Source: Phyllobacterium sophorae (GTDB lineage: Bacteria > Pseudomonadota > Alphaproteobacteria > Rhizobiales > Rhizobiaceae). From it: a stretch of 64,000 nucleotides of DNA. The stretch lies in the NCBI RefSeq assembly GCF_003010965.1, contig NZ_PGGM01000001.1, forward strand, positions 744,001-808,000, read 5' to 3'. How positions within the stretch are numbered: the first letter of the stretch is position 1; each line of letters starts with the position of its first letter. Below the pieces are notes generated by a model that was not told the origin of the DNA, did no database searches, and saw nothing but the letters and a program-made list of their open reading frames with translations. Of this stretch, positions 10,365-20,993 are shown one piece after another. The position numbers and the translations under genes are program-made.

Positions 10365-12004
10365 ATGGCAGACTATGCGAATCCGAGCAGGCGCGATATC
10401 TTGTTGACCGGCGGGTCGCTGCTCGCCATGTCAGCGATCGGCGCAGTTGCAAATGCAGCTGTCAGCAACACTGCTATAGCCCAGGCAGCGGGCAAAAAGC
10501 CCAACATCCTCGTCATTTTCGGTGATGACATCGGATACTGGAACACCAGCGCCTATAATCGCGGCCAGATGGGGTACCGTACGCCGAACATTGACCGTAT
10601 TGCCAAGGAAGGTGCGGTTTTCACCGACCTTTACGCCCAGCAATCCTGCACCGCAGGGCGCGCGGCGTTCCTCACCGGACAAAGCTGCTTCCGCACGGGA
10701 CTGCTCAAGGTCGGCCTGCCCGCTGCGCCGGAAGGACTGTCGGAGAAGGACCCAACGCTTGCCGAACTGTTGAAGCCGCAGGGCTATGCCACCGGCCAGT
10801 TCGGCAAGAACCACGTCGGCGACCGCAACGAGTTTCTGCCCACGGTTCACGGCTTCGACGAGTTCTTCGGCAACCTTTACCACCTCAACGCCGAGGAGGA
10901 GCCAGAAAACGTTGACTACCCGAAGAACCCTGAGTTCCGCGCCAAGTACGGCCCGCGCGGCGTCATGAAGTGCTCTGCGACTGACACGGATGATGCGACC
11001 GAAGACCCGCGTTTCGGAAGGGTAGGCAAGCAGAAGATCGAAGACACCGGTCCGCTGACCAAGAAGCGAATGGAGACTGTGGACGAGGAATTCCTGGCGG
11101 CTGCCAAGGATTTCATCGACCGGCAGCACAAGGCCGGCAAACCGTTCTTCTGCTGGTTCAATTCAACCCGCATGCACATTCACACCCATCTCAAGCCCGA
11201 GTCGACAGGCAAGACGGGTCTGGGGGTTGAAGCTGACGGCATGGTCGAGATGGATGGCATGGTTGGTGAGCTTCTCCAACAGCTCGATAACCTCGGCATC
11301 GCCGACAACACCATCGTTCTGTGGACCACCGACAACGGAGCAGAAGTTTTCTCGTGGCCGGATGGTGGCACGACGCCATACCATGGCGAGAAAAACACCA
11401 GTTGGGAAGGCGGCTACCGCGTTCCGGGCATGATGCGCTGGCCGGGTGTGATCAAGCCGGGCAGTGAGATCAACGAGATTGTGTCACACGAGGACTGGTT
11501 CCCACTCTCGTGGCGGCAGCTGGGGAACCGGACGTCAAGGATAAGCTGCTGAAAGGCTACGAGGCAGCGGGCAAGACCTTCAAGGTCCATCTCGACGGCT
11601 ACGACCAGCACGACCTCTTGGCTGGCACTGGCCCAAGCAAGCGGAAGGAGTTCTTCTACTGGACCGACGACGGCAACCTCGCAGCGTTTCGCTATGACCG
11701 CTGGAAGATTCTGTTCATGGAGCAGCGGGCGGAAGGCTTTGACGTGTGGCAGGATCCTTTTGTCACCTTGCGGGTTCCGAAGATCTTCGACCTGCGCGCC
11801 GACCCCTTCGAGCGTGCCCAGCATGAATCCGACCAATATGACAACTGGCGGCTGGACCGGACATACCTTCTCGTACCAGCCCAGGCCTTCGTTGGCGAGC
11901 ATTTGCAAAGCTATGTCGAGTTCCCGCCGAGGCAGAAGCCCGGAAGCTTCTCGCTCGACCAGGTGTTGGCGAAATTACACGAGGCGGGCAGCGGCAAGAA
12001 CTGA
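10365..12004 (+). pseudogene. Tat-exported type I sulfatase with a single-base frameshift
   Basis: Read through one frameshift, this is a 546-residue sulfatase. It starts at ATG 10365 after GGGAGG, carries a twin-arginine signal (SRRDILL, residues 8-14), the metal motif IFGDDIGYWN and the formylglycine site SCTAGR with Cys95. The first frame is sound up to HEDWFP and then turns into unrelated sequence ending at 11552. The expected continuation, TLVAAAGEPDVKDKLL, is in the next frame from 11510 and runs to a stop at 12004. One missing base in the C run at 11501-11503 explains it. The break removes the C-terminal third, so the protein is probably dead unless this is a sequencing error. No formylglycine-generating enzyme is nearby. 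Confidence 0.85.
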
Positions 12005-12064
12005 AGCCACCGGCGCCAACGATCCCAGGTAATGGGGGGTGGCCTGCAGTCCCCCCGCTGCGCC

Positions 12065-12898
12065 TTACCTCAGCCTGTCCGCGTGCCAGGCGATATGATC
12101 GGCCATGAACGTGGAAATGAAGAAATAGGAGTGGTCGTAGCCGTCGCGCATGTTCAGCGTCAGCCGGATGCCAGCCTTGGCGCAGGCTTCTTCCAGAAGC
12201 CACGGCCTGAGGCCGTCCTCAAGAAAGCCGTCCGCCTTGCCCTGGTCGACCAGCAGTTCAGGTACGCGGTGGCCGTCCTCTATCAGTGCGACACTATCAT
12301 AGGCGCGCCACACGGCCTCATCCGGGCCGAGATATTTTTCGAAGGCAGGGCGCGACCAGCCGGCAACGGAGGGCCGGGCGATCGGCGCAAAGGCTGAAAC
12401 GGATTTGAAGCGCCCCGGATTCTTGAGAGCGAGCGTTATGGCCCCATGGCCGCCCATGGAATGGCCAAAAATGCCCTGACGCTGCATGTCGAGCGGGAAA
12501 TTGGCGGCCACCAGTTCAGCCAGTTCATAAGCGATATAGGTTGCCATGCGATAATTCGTTGACCACGGTTGCTGGGTTGCGTCCAGATAGAAGCCCGCAC
12601 CGCTGCCGAACTGCCAATTATCCTTTTCGTCCGGGACATGCTCACCGCGCGGGCTCGTATCCGGGCAAATAATGGCTATGCCCAGTTCGGCGGCAATGCG
12701 GCGGTATTCGCCCTTGTCCATGACGTTCTGGTGGGTGCAGGTCAGGCCCGACAGGTACCACAGCAGCGGCACTGGTCCATCCTTCGCCTGTGGCGGCAGG
12801 AATAGCGCGAAGGTCATGTCGCATTGGCAGGCGTCACTGCGATGGCGATAGACGCCTTGCGTACCCTCGAAACTCTTGGCAATCGATAGTGTTTCCAT
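12065..12898 (-). CDS. fghA: S-formylglutathione hydrolase
   Basis: 277-residue esterase-D-type alpha/beta hydrolase that releases formate and glutathione from S-formylglutathione, the second step of glutathione-dependent formaldehyde oxidation. The nucleophile motif is GHSMGGHGA at about residues 144-152, and CQCDMTFALFLP, PLLWYLSGLTCT and the late DGYDHSYFF histidine block match the family over its whole length. It is the last gene of a minus-strand set that begins with adhC, which makes the dehydrogenase substrate pair clear. Confidence 0.95.
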   Translation of the reverse strand: METLSIAKSFEGTQGVYRHRSDACQCDMTFALFLPPQAKDGPVPLLWYLSGLTCTHQNVMDKGEYRRIAAELGIAIICPDTSPRGEHVPDEKDNWQFGSGAGFYLDATQQPWSTNYRMATYIAYELAELVAANFPLDMQRQGIFGHSMGGHGAITLALKNPGRFKSVSAFAPIARPSVAGWSRPAFEKYLGPDEAVWRAYDSVALIEDGHRVPELLVDQGKADGFLEDGLRPWLLEEACAKAGIRLTLNMRDGYDHSYFFISTFMADHIAWHADRLR

Positions 12899-12919
12899 GA
12901 ATTCCCCGTGTCGTGTTCG

Positions 12920-13570
12920 TTATTGGCCGAGCGTGACGGCGACGTTGACCGCTGCGGCAACAAGCACCGTGTTGAAGAAGAACGATACAATGGCGTGTAA
13001 CAAATTAATCTTGCGCATAACCGTACTGGTGACGGCGGTGTCCGAAGTCTGCGCCGTCATGCCGATGACATAGGAGAAATAGAGAAACTCGATACCGCCC
13101 GGCTCCTTGCCACCGGGGAAATCCAGTCCGCCCACATGTTTGTGCTGCTCGCGCTTGGCGCCCTCGGCCGACTCATCCGGCTGCCAGTAGAGATGGGCAT
13201 AGTGGATAGCCGCCATCATGTGGATCGTCATCCAGCCGAGAAAAACGGCGGCGAGCCCAAGCGTAAGATCAACGGGATTGAGGTTCTGGCCGGAATTCAG
13301 CAGCACGAAAAGCGACCCGACGGCCACCACGACAGTACCAAACGTGACGGCGAAAATGATCCAGACTGGCTCGTCCGAACGCGCGGCATTCTTGCGCAGA
13401 TATTCCGGCGTCAGTTTGCGGACCTTGATGGCAGAGAGCGTAAGGTAAACCAAGAAAAATGCATTGGCAGCGGCGGCGTAGGCAACATGCGGCGCGAACG
13501 CCAAAGTCAGCACCAGCGCGATGAGCCCGACAATCGCCGCAAGAAAGAAGGGATTGTGCCGCTTCCACAT
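12920..13570 (-). CDS. DUF1345 family membrane protein
   Basis: 216-residue inner-membrane protein with about five predicted membrane spans: two near the N-terminus (about residues 8-46), one near 70-92, one near 100-125, and one at the C-terminus (about 190-214). The segment GGIEFLYFSYVIGMTAQTSDTAVTS is the characteristic DUF1345 core. The function of this family is not known. It sits 22 bases upstream of fghA and 6 bases downstream of the GNAT gene, so it is very likely co-transcribed with the formaldehyde genes, although nothing in the sequence shows a catalytic link. Confidence 0.88.
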   Translation of the reverse strand: MWKRHNPFFLAAIVGLIALVLTLAFAPHVAYAAAANAFFLVYLTLSAIKVRKLTPEYLRKNAARSDEPVWIIFAVTFGTVVVAVGSLFVLLNSGQNLNPVDLTLGLAAVFLGWMTIHMMAAIHYAHLYWQPDESAEGAKREQHKHVGGLDFPGGKEPGGIEFLYFSYVIGMTAQTSDTAVTSTVMRKINLLHAIVSFFFNTVLVAAAVNVAVTLGQ

Positions 13571-13576
13571 TCCTGC

Positions 13577-14049
13577 CTACTCCGATGCGATGGCCGCGGG
13601 GCGCTGCATGTCGACATGTGGAATATTATCTTCGAGATATTCCTCCGAGACCCCGACAAAGCCGAACGATTCATAGAAGCGCTTCAGGTGGCTCTGCGCC
13701 GACAGCTTGATCGGGCTTTGCGGGTAGAGCCTTTCGCATTGCGCGATCGCCTCGACCATCAATCGGTCGCCAAGCTTCTTGCCGCGGTGTTCGGGTGAGA
13801 CGATGACCCGGCCGATCCGCGCTGCCGGATCGTTTTGCGCTGGTTTGCGGATACGCGCGCTTGCGACCAGTTCCCTGGCCCGAAGCAGGCGAAGATGCAG
13901 CGCATCGGCATCCTTGCCGTCAAGCTCGGGATAGGGGCATTTTTGCTCGACGACGAAGACATCGACCCGCAGTTTCAGCATGGCATAGAGGTCGCGCGGG
14001 CTAAGCTCGTCGAGCCCGCTGAGCACGACCTTGTAAGCGTCGCCCTCCA

Positions 14050-14050
<1 letters not shown>
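13577..14050 (-). CDS. GNAT acetyltransferase, ElaA-like
   Basis: 157-residue GNAT-fold N-acyltransferase of the ElaA type. It begins with the family phrase LYAMLKLRVDVFVVEQKCPYPELDG in pieces at residues 21-45, and the acetyl-CoA loop reads VSPEHRGKKLGDRLM. FYESFGF is the usual C-terminal block. The substrate is unknown; ElaA proteins are generally annotated only by fold. Its start overlaps the stop of adhC by one base (TGATG), so it is translationally coupled to the formaldehyde dehydrogenase gene. Confidence 0.88.
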
Positions 14051-15162
<1,112 letters not shown>

Positions 15163-15349
15163 GATTGTCTCCCTATGCGTCTGTGCAACATGCTGATTTG
15201 CAAAGTTGCACTATCGGGATGGCATAAGGGGTCGTCAATCGAATGAGCGACATTTATCAAAGCGAAATGACGCGGGGCACAATCCTGCTGGACTTGGCGG
15301 CCGGAACCCTGTCAAAACGCCACACCATTGAAATGCGGGAAATGACCTG

Positions 15350-17797
15350 TTGAGAGACTTACCCACCCTTCCTGTCACCGAAATTCTGCCCGCGCTTGAC
15401 GCTGCGCTGGCAAGGGGCAATGCGGGGGTGCTGGTCGCGCCGCCCGGCGCAGGCAAGACGACGCTCGTTCCCCTGCATCTCCTGAACGCGCCCTGGCGCC
15501 AGGGCCGCACCATTATCCTGCTCGAGCCGCGCCGGCTTGCCGCGCGCGCCGCCGCAAGCCGCATGGCGAGCCTGCTGGGCGAAGATGCCGGCGCGACTGT
15601 CGGCTATCGCATGCGGCTCGATAACAAGGTGTCGGCGAAGACGCGCGTGCTCGTCGTCACCGAAGGCGTCTTCGCCCGGATGATCCTCGACGATCCGGAC
15701 CTGAAGGACGTTGCCGCTGTGCTTTTCGACGAATTCCACGAGCGCAGTCTCGATGCGGATTTCGGCCTGGCGCTGGCGCTCGACGTGCAGGCGGGCCTGA
15801 GGCCGGATTTGAAGCTTCTGGTCATGTCGGCGACGCTCGACGGCGCGCGCGTGGCATCGCTGCTGGGCGACGCGCCAGTGCTGGAAAGCAAAGGCCGGTC
15901 TTTTCCAATCGACATCCGCTATCGGGCCCGCAATCCCGACGAGAAGATCGAGGATGCAATGGCCAAGGCCATTCGTGACACGCTGGGAAGCGAGACCGGC
16001 AGCATCCTCGCCTTCCTCCCCGGCCAGCGTGAGATCGAGCGCACAGCGGATATGCTGGAAGGGCGTGTACCCCCTGACACGCTGATCGTGCCGCTTTACG
16101 GCGCGCTGGAGGGCCGCGATCAAGACCAGGCGATCAGGCCGGCACCCGCCGGCAAGCGCAAGGTGGTGCTTGCGACTTCCATCGCCGAAACCTCGATCAC
16201 CATCGATGGCGTGCGCGTCGTCATCGACAGCGGCCTGGCGCGCCTGCCGAAATTCGAACCCGCAACGGGCCTCACCCGGCTGGAGACTGTCCGGGCGGCG
16301 CGTGCCGCCGTCGATCAGCGCGCCGGACGCGCCGGTCGAACCGGGCCCGGCATTGCGCTGCGCCTCTGGCGCGCCGAGCAGACGGCAGCACTCGAAGCTT
16401 TCGCGCCGCCGGAAATCCTTGAAGCGGATCTTGCCGGACTGGTTCTCGACTGCGCGGCCTGGGGCGTTGCCGATCCGGCAAGCTTGAGCTTTCTCGACCC
16501 GCCGCCTGCCCCGCCGATCAAGGAGGCCAGGGCACTCCTGGAGAATCTGGGCGCACTGCAAGGCGGCCGCATCACGCCGATGGGCAACGCCATGCGGGAG
16601 CTGGCCCTGCCAGTCCGGCTGGCTCACATGGTCCTGACCGCGCGCGAACGCGGACAGGGTTTGCGGGCCGCGGAACTTGCGGTGCTTCTCACCGAACGCG
16701 GCCTCGGCGGCAACGATATCGATCTCGATGTCCGGCTCACCCGCTTCCAGCGCGAGCGGGGTGACCGCGCCGTGCGTGCACGCGGGCTGGCAAAACGGCT
16801 GGCGGGAAATAGCGGACCGGCACCAGCGGGACCGGACAGTGCCGGCCGTCTGCTGCTTGGCGCCTATCCCGACCGCATCGCCAAGGCGCGGGGCAACGGC
16901 CAGTTCACGCTCGCGAACGGGCGGGGCGGCGAGGTCGATCCCGCCACATCTCTGGCAAAAGCGCCGTGGCTGGTCGCCGCCGATCTCGCCGGGCGTGCAG
17001 GACGAGCGCGCATTCTGGCCGCAGCGGAGGTGACCGAAGCGGAAATCCGCGAGGCTCTGGGGACAAGCATCGTCAGTGGACGGCAGGTCACCTACGATCC
17101 CGCTCGCAATGCCCTGCAGGCGCGCGACGCCACCCGCATCGGCGCCATCGCGCTTTCCGAGAAGACACTGCCCGCGCCGAGTGGCGAAGAGGCGGATCGC
17201 GGCGTCATCGCCGCGGTGTGCGCACATGGGCTCGACATCCTGCCGTGGTCGAAAGACGCAACGATCCTGCGCCGCCGACTCGCCTGGCTGCATCAGGGTC
17301 TCGGGCTCCCATGGCCGGCGATGGACGACGAGGCGCTCATCGCAACGGCGGGCGACTGGCTTTTGCCTTTCCTGAAAGGTACGGCACAGCTCGGCCAGAT
17401 TCCGACACACGTACTGATCGAAGGTTTGCGTTCACGCGTACCCCACGATCTGCAGCGCAAGATCGATGCGCTGGCACCGACACATTACGAGGTGCCTACG
17501 GGTTCCAATATCCCCATCCGCTACGATGCCGGCGAACCGGTGCTCGCTGTGCGCGTGCAGGAACTGTTCGGGCTTGCCACGCATCCCGCTATCGCCGGCG
17601 GAACGATCCCCTTGCTGCTTGAGCTGCTGTCGCCTGCGCATCGTCCGATCCAGATCACCCGCGACCTGCCGGGCTTCTGGAAAGGCTCGTGGGCCGACGT
17701 GCGCAGCGACATGCGCGGCCGCTATCCCAAGCATGTCTGGCCGGAAGATCCAGCAAATGCATCGCCCACCAGCCGCGCCAAGCCGAGGGGGACTTGA
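15350..17797 (+). CDS. hrpB: ATP-dependent RNA helicase HrpB
   Basis: 815-residue DEAH/RHA-type helicase. Walker A is APPGAGKTT near residue 32, the DExH box is LFDEFHER near residue 125, and motif III is MSATLDG. Motif VI is seen as DQRAGRAGRTGPG. A long C-terminal HrpB-specific domain follows, ending with DLPGFWKGSWADVRSDMRGRYPKHVWPEDP read in parts. The likely start is TTG 15350 (encoding MRDLPTLPVTEIL). Its cellular role in bacteria is poorly defined. The gene is divergent from adhC with a 187-base gap, and is followed after 67 bases by the MNT/HEPN pair. Confidence 0.95.
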   Translation: MRDLPTLPVTEILPALDAALARGNAGVLVAPPGAGKTTLVPLHLLNAPWRQGRTIILLEPRRLAARAAASRMASLLGEDAGATVGYRMRLDNKVSAKTRVLVVTEGVFARMILDDPDLKDVAAVLFDEFHERSLDADFGLALALDVQAGLRPDLKLLVMSATLDGARVASLLGDAPVLESKGRSFPIDIRYRARNPDEKIEDAMAKAIRDTLGSETGSILAFLPGQREIERTADMLEGRVPPDTLIVPLYGALEGRDQDQAIRPAPAGKRKVVLATSIAETSITIDGVRVVIDSGLARLPKFEPATGLTRLETVRAARAAVDQRAGRAGRTGPGIALRLWRAEQTAALEAFAPPEILEADLAGLVLDCAAWGVADPASLSFLDPPPAPPIKEARALLENLGALQGGRITPMGNAMRELALPVRLAHMVLTARERGQGLRAAELAVLLTERGLGGNDIDLDVRLTRFQRERGDRAVRARGLAKRLAGNSGPAPAGPDSAGRLLLGAYPDRIAKARGNGQFTLANGRGGEVDPATSLAKAPWLVAADLAGRAGRARILAAAEVTEAEIREALGTSIVSGRQVTYDPARNALQARDATRIGAIALSEKTLPAPSGEEADRGVIAAVCAHGLDILPWSKDATILRRRLAWLHQGLGLPWPAMDDEALIATAGDWLLPFLKGTAQLGQIPTHVLIEGLRSRVPHDLQRKIDALAPTHYEVPTGSNIPIRYDAGEPVLAVRVQELFGLATHPAIAGGTIPLLLELLSPAHRPIQITRDLPGFWKGSWADVRSDMRGRYPKHVWPEDPANASPTSRAKPRGT

Positions 17798-17864
17798 TGC
17801 ATTCAGCGCGGATTTGACTTGGCCCTGTAGAAATCTCATATCTACCTGATGAGAAAATGCAGGA

Positions 17865-18224
17865 ATGACCGTGCCGAGCGCTGACAAGACTATTGCTGTC
17901 ACTCCCAAGCCATCCGCTGCCACGCGGATTGCCACCCGGCGAATCCTCGCCGTTTCCCATGCGTGTGCTGCAAGTGAAGCGCTCGCTGAACTTGGGGTAG
18001 CTGTGAAGGTAATCGGTTCGCTTGCCAATGGACGTTTCGGCCAGTCGTCGGACATTGATTTCCTCGTTCTTGAATGCCCTCGTCACCTAAAATATGGGAT
18101 TGAGGGGATCGTCGAAGATTGTCTGCAAGGTTTTCGGTTCGACGTCATCTATCTTGATGACATTCCTCCTCATAAGCGCGGCCGTTTCAGCAGGGAGGCG
18201 GTCTGTGCGAGGCATCTTCGTTGA
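17865..18224 (+). CDS. Minimal nucleotidyltransferase (MNT), antitoxin-type
   Basis: 119-residue minimal nucleotidyltransferase. The catalytic signature GSLANGRFGQSSDIDFLV (about residues 46-63) contains the GS and DxD elements, and a third acidic position is in FDVIYLDD. In MNT/HEPN toxin-antitoxin pairs the MNT protein transfers AMP onto a tyrosine of the HEPN toxin to silence it. Here the last 20 bases overlap the start of a HEPN-like gene, the classic arrangement. All MNT catalytic residues appear intact. Confidence 0.82.
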   Translation: MTVPSADKTIAVTPKPSAATRIATRRILAVSHACAASEALAELGVAVKVIGSLANGRFGQSSDIDFLVLECPRHLKYGIEGIVEDCLQGFRFDVIYLDDIPPHKRGRFSREAVCARHLR

Positions 18225-18699
18225 TATCGAAAATGAACTGAGTGACATTGGTAGTGAGGTCGAGATGCTGGTCCGCGCCGTTGCCATCTACGAACGCGAC
18301 GTGATCAATGCGGAACCCGCCTGGTTGTGGCTCGCGGTACAAGGCCTCGCCTCAGGAATCGAAAAAATCTACACTGGCTGTGAACGGGTCATGGGAATGA
18401 TCGCGAATGACGTCGATGATGCCAAAGTCGATCACAGTGAAGGTTGGCACATTTCCCTTCTGAAGCGAATGGCACATCCATTTCCTGGTATTCGCGGGGC
18501 TGTAATCACTGATGAATGTTATAAAGCCATGGATGTGCTGCGTGCCTTTCGCCACCGCGAACGAAACAGCTATGGATTGATGCTGGACAGTGAGGTCGTG
18601 CGGAACCGGGCACTCCAGGCGGAGACTGCGTTTTGCAGATTTCGCAACGAGGTCCGGGCTTTCGCGCTCTTGCCTGTTGGCAAAGACTCCGATCTTTAG
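18205..18699 (+). CDS. HepT-like HEPN protein with altered active-site motif
   Basis: 164-residue all-helical HEPN protein, read from GTG 18205, which has GGAGG 6 bases upstream; the longer open frame overlaps the MNT gene and has no ribosome site. HEPN ribonucleases of this group carry an Arg-x4-His-x-Tyr motif. The corresponding part here reads FRHRERNSY, so Arg116 and Tyr123 are present but the His is Asn121 (codon AAC at 18565). The change would need one base from CAC. The protein may therefore be an inactive or retuned toxin. It pairs with the overlapping MNT gene upstream. Confidence 0.75.
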   Translation: MRGIFVDIENELSDIGSEVEMLVRAVAIYERDVINAEPAWLWLAVQGLASGIEKIYTGCERVMGMIANDVDDAKVDHSEGWHISLLKRMAHPFPGIRGAVITDECYKAMDVLRAFRHRERNSYGLMLDSEVVRNRALQAETAFCRFRNEVRAFALLPVGKDSDL

Positions 18700-18705
18700 A
18701 GCTCC

Positions 18706-20010
18706 ATGGTTCAGGATTTCGGCATACGCTCATCTTATCTGTCGCGACGCCTGCGGCTGACGACGCTCATCCGCCTGCGCTGGCTTGCCGTCGCCGGCCA
18801 GAGCGTCGCCGTGCTTTTCGTCGCGCTCTACCTCAAATTTCCCTTCCCCGTCAGCATATGCTTCGCGCTGATCGCCTGCTCGGCATGGCTCAACCTGCTG
18901 ATGTCGTTCCGCTATCCGATCAACCACCGGCTCGAGCCACGCGCGGCGATTACCGTTCTCGCCTTCGATATCCTCCAGGTGGCGGGCCTGCTTTATATGA
19001 CCGGCGGGCTGCAGAACCCCTTTGCCGTGCTGATGATCGTTCCCGTCATCATTTCCGCCACTTCGCTGCCGGCCTACGCAACGATAGCACTCGGCCTGCT
19101 TGTCACCATCTGCGCCACCCTTCTGGCCAATGTTTACCTGCCGCTACCATGGTATCCCGACGAGACGATGCAACTGCCCTTCGTGCTGATCGCCGGAGTC
19201 TGGTGCTCGGTGGTCTCGGCGCTGGCCTTTACCGCCGTCTATGCATACCGCGTTGCCGAAGAGGCGCGGCTGCTTGCCGACGCGCTGACTGCCACCGAAC
19301 TGATCCTGCAACGCGAGCAACATCTTTCCGCGCTGGATGGGCTTGCCGCCGCCGCCGCGCATGAACTCGGCACGCCGCTTGCCACAATCGCGCTGGTCGC
19401 AAAGGAAATGGAGCGGAGCCTGAAGCAGGATGACCGTTTTGCCGAGGATATCGAGTTACTGCGATCGCAGACCGAACGCTGCCGCGAAATCCTGAAACGT
19501 CTGACGAGCCTGTCTTCAACAAGCGAAGAACATATGTCGCGCCTGAAGATTTCGTCGCTGATCGAGGAAGTCATCGAGCCGAATCGCAATTTCGGGGTCA
19601 ATATCAAAGTGACCAAACTGCGCGGCGAGGGCATCGAGCCGGTCATCCGCCGCAATCCCGGCATTATCTATGGGCTCGGCAACCTGGTCGAAAATGCCGT
19701 CGATTTCGCGCGGGAGACCATCGATGTCCGCTGGGGTTGGACCGACAAGACAGTGGAGATCATCGTCAGTGACGATGGCAAGGGTTTTGCGCCCGATATT
19801 CTGGACCGCATCGGCGAGCCATACACCACGGGCCGGGACCGCGAGAGCAACGAACATGGCGGTGGGCTGGGGCTGGGGCTGTTCATTGCCAAGACACTGC
19901 TGGAGCGCTCCGGCGCCACCATCATCTTCCGCAATCGCAATGACCCGGGTCAAGGCGCTGAAGTTGTTGTGACGTGGCCACGCCACCAATTGATTGCGGA
20001 GACCTCCTGA
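18706..20010 (+). CDS. actS: Redox-sensing histidine kinase ActS (RegB/PrrB family)
   Basis: 434-residue membrane sensor kinase. Six hydrophobic segments span about residues 25-185. The quinone-related GGLQNPF motif typical of RegB is near residue 100. The phosphoacceptor is His219 in AAAAHELGTPL. Cys259, in SQTERCREIL, matches the redox-active cysteine of RegB. The ATPase domain has the N box NLVENAVDF, DDGKGF and GGGLGLGLFIAK. RegB/ActS phosphorylates RegA/ActR to control respiration, nitrogen or carbon genes according to redox state. Its partner actR lies downstream, but a repeat element separates them. Confidence 0.93.
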   Translation: MVQDFGIRSSYLSRRLRLTTLIRLRWLAVAGQSVAVLFVALYLKFPFPVSICFALIACSAWLNLLMSFRYPINHRLEPRAAITVLAFDILQVAGLLYMTGGLQNPFAVLMIVPVIISATSLPAYATIALGLLVTICATLLANVYLPLPWYPDETMQLPFVLIAGVWCSVVSALAFTAVYAYRVAEEARLLADALTATELILQREQHLSALDGLAAAAAHELGTPLATIALVAKEMERSLKQDDRFAEDIELLRSQTERCREILKRLTSLSSTSEEHMSRLKISSLIEEVIEPNRNFGVNIKVTKLRGEGIEPVIRRNPGIIYGLGNLVENAVDFARETIDVRWGWTDKTVEIIVSDDGKGFAPDILDRIGEPYTTGRDRESNEHGGGLGLGLFIAKTLLERSGATIIFRNRNDPGQGAEVVVTWPRHQLIAETS

Positions 20011-20115
20011 CAAGCCGGCTCTGACTTGCCAGGTTTAGCCAGCGGTTTTCAGGCGGAATTCTCAAAAAGTGTCTCTGATGGATAGTCTTTGACATTTTGT
20101 TCATTGCAAACCATT

Positions 20116-20389
20116 AGAGCATTGTACGGTAAATAAAACGCATTCTGCCGGCGGGAATTCGTGGACAAGGTCAAGGGGTTTGGCGAGACCGATGTCTTTC
20201 CATCGGGCGATGCCAAAGCCCGAAGGATTTGGCCAGAATTCACCAGGCCCTTCGGGTTTCCGGCTGGCGGACACCCATTTTGTCAGGCGGCTTCGTCCGA
20301 TGGATAAACATCGGCCTCGCCACCTTCCGCGTGGATTGTCTCGCCATCCGGGAAACAGAAATGCGTTCTATTTACCGTACAATGCTCTA
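20116..20389. mobile_element. MITE-like element with long imperfect inverted arms and TA ends
   Basis: 274-bp non-coding element filling most of the actS-actR gap. Its ends are inverted copies of about 33 bases starting TA-GAGCATTGTACGG (20116-20148 against 20356-20389) with one substitution and one single-base indel. Further in, a second pair of arms matches at 28 of 33 positions (from GGCGAGACCGATGT on the left), and a small inner hairpin uses GCCCGAAGG/CCCTTCGGG. Both outer ends carry TA, as expected for insertion of an IS630/mariner-type non-autonomous element with TA target duplication. There is no transposase. The family assignment is inference. Confidence 0.72.
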
Positions 20390-20425
20390 CGGAGTATATT
20401 CATAGGAAATGAGCAGGAAAACCTG

Positions 20426-20989
20426 ATGGAAAACACGGATCAGGACGATATTGAAGCAATTGGCGGAGATCGCACCCTCCTTCTTGTCGACGACGACAAG
20501 CCGTTCTTGCAGCGCCTTGCGCGCGCCATGGAAACGAGGGGTTTCACGGTCGCCATCGCCGATTCGGTCGAAGCGGGCCTTGCCAGTGTCAAGGTGAACG
20601 CCCCGGCCTATGCGGTGGTCGATATGCGTCTTGGCGACGGCAACGGCCTTGATATCATTGAGGCGATCCGCGCGCGCCGCGAAGATACGCGGGCGATTGT
20701 CCTGACGGGCTATGGCAATATCGCGACGGCTGTCAACGCGGTCAAACTCGGCGCCATCGATTACCTGTCGAAGCCGGCCGATGCGGACGAGGTTTTTGCG
20801 GCCCTGACCCGCCGGTCGGGTGAAAAGGTTGCTCCACCTGAAAATCCGATGTCTGCTGACCGGGTTCGCTGGGAACATATCCAGCGCGTCTACGAAATGT
20901 GCGACCGCAATGTTTCCGAAACCGCGCGCCGTCTCAACATGCACCGCCGCACGCTGCAGCGTATCCTCGCCAAGCGCGCGCCGCGCTGA
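20426..20989 (+). CDS. actR: Redox response regulator ActR (RegA/PrrA family)
   Basis: 187-residue response regulator. The receiver domain has the acidic pocket LLVDDDKPF, phosphoacceptor Asp66 in VVDMRLGDG, and Lys116 in DYLSKPADAD. A short linker with prolines leads to a Fis-type helix-turn-helix at the C-terminus (NVSETARRLNMHRRTLQRIL), which is strongly conserved in RegA proteins. I use ATG 20426, preceded by AGGA; the frame upstream runs through the repeat element and is not coding. It probably has its own promoter in or next to the repeat. Confidence 0.94.
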   Translation: MENTDQDDIEAIGGDRTLLLVDDDKPFLQRLARAMETRGFTVAIADSVEAGLASVKVNAPAYAVVDMRLGDGNGLDIIEAIRARREDTRAIVLTGYGNIATAVNAVKLGAIDYLSKPADADEVFAALTRRSGEKVAPPENPMSADRVRWEHIQRVYEMCDRNVSETARRLNMHRRTLQRILAKRAPR

Positions 20990-20993
20990 GGTG

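Noticed and set aside
15359..17410. Minus-strand open frame of 683 codons
   Set aside because: It is the antisense shadow of hrpB; the composition is Arg/Ala/Gly-rich without domains and HrpB on the plus strand has all helicase motifs.
20180..20425. N-terminal extension of the ActR open frame
   Set aside because: It runs through the MITE-like element, and ActR proteins start at the position used (20426) with a ribosome site.
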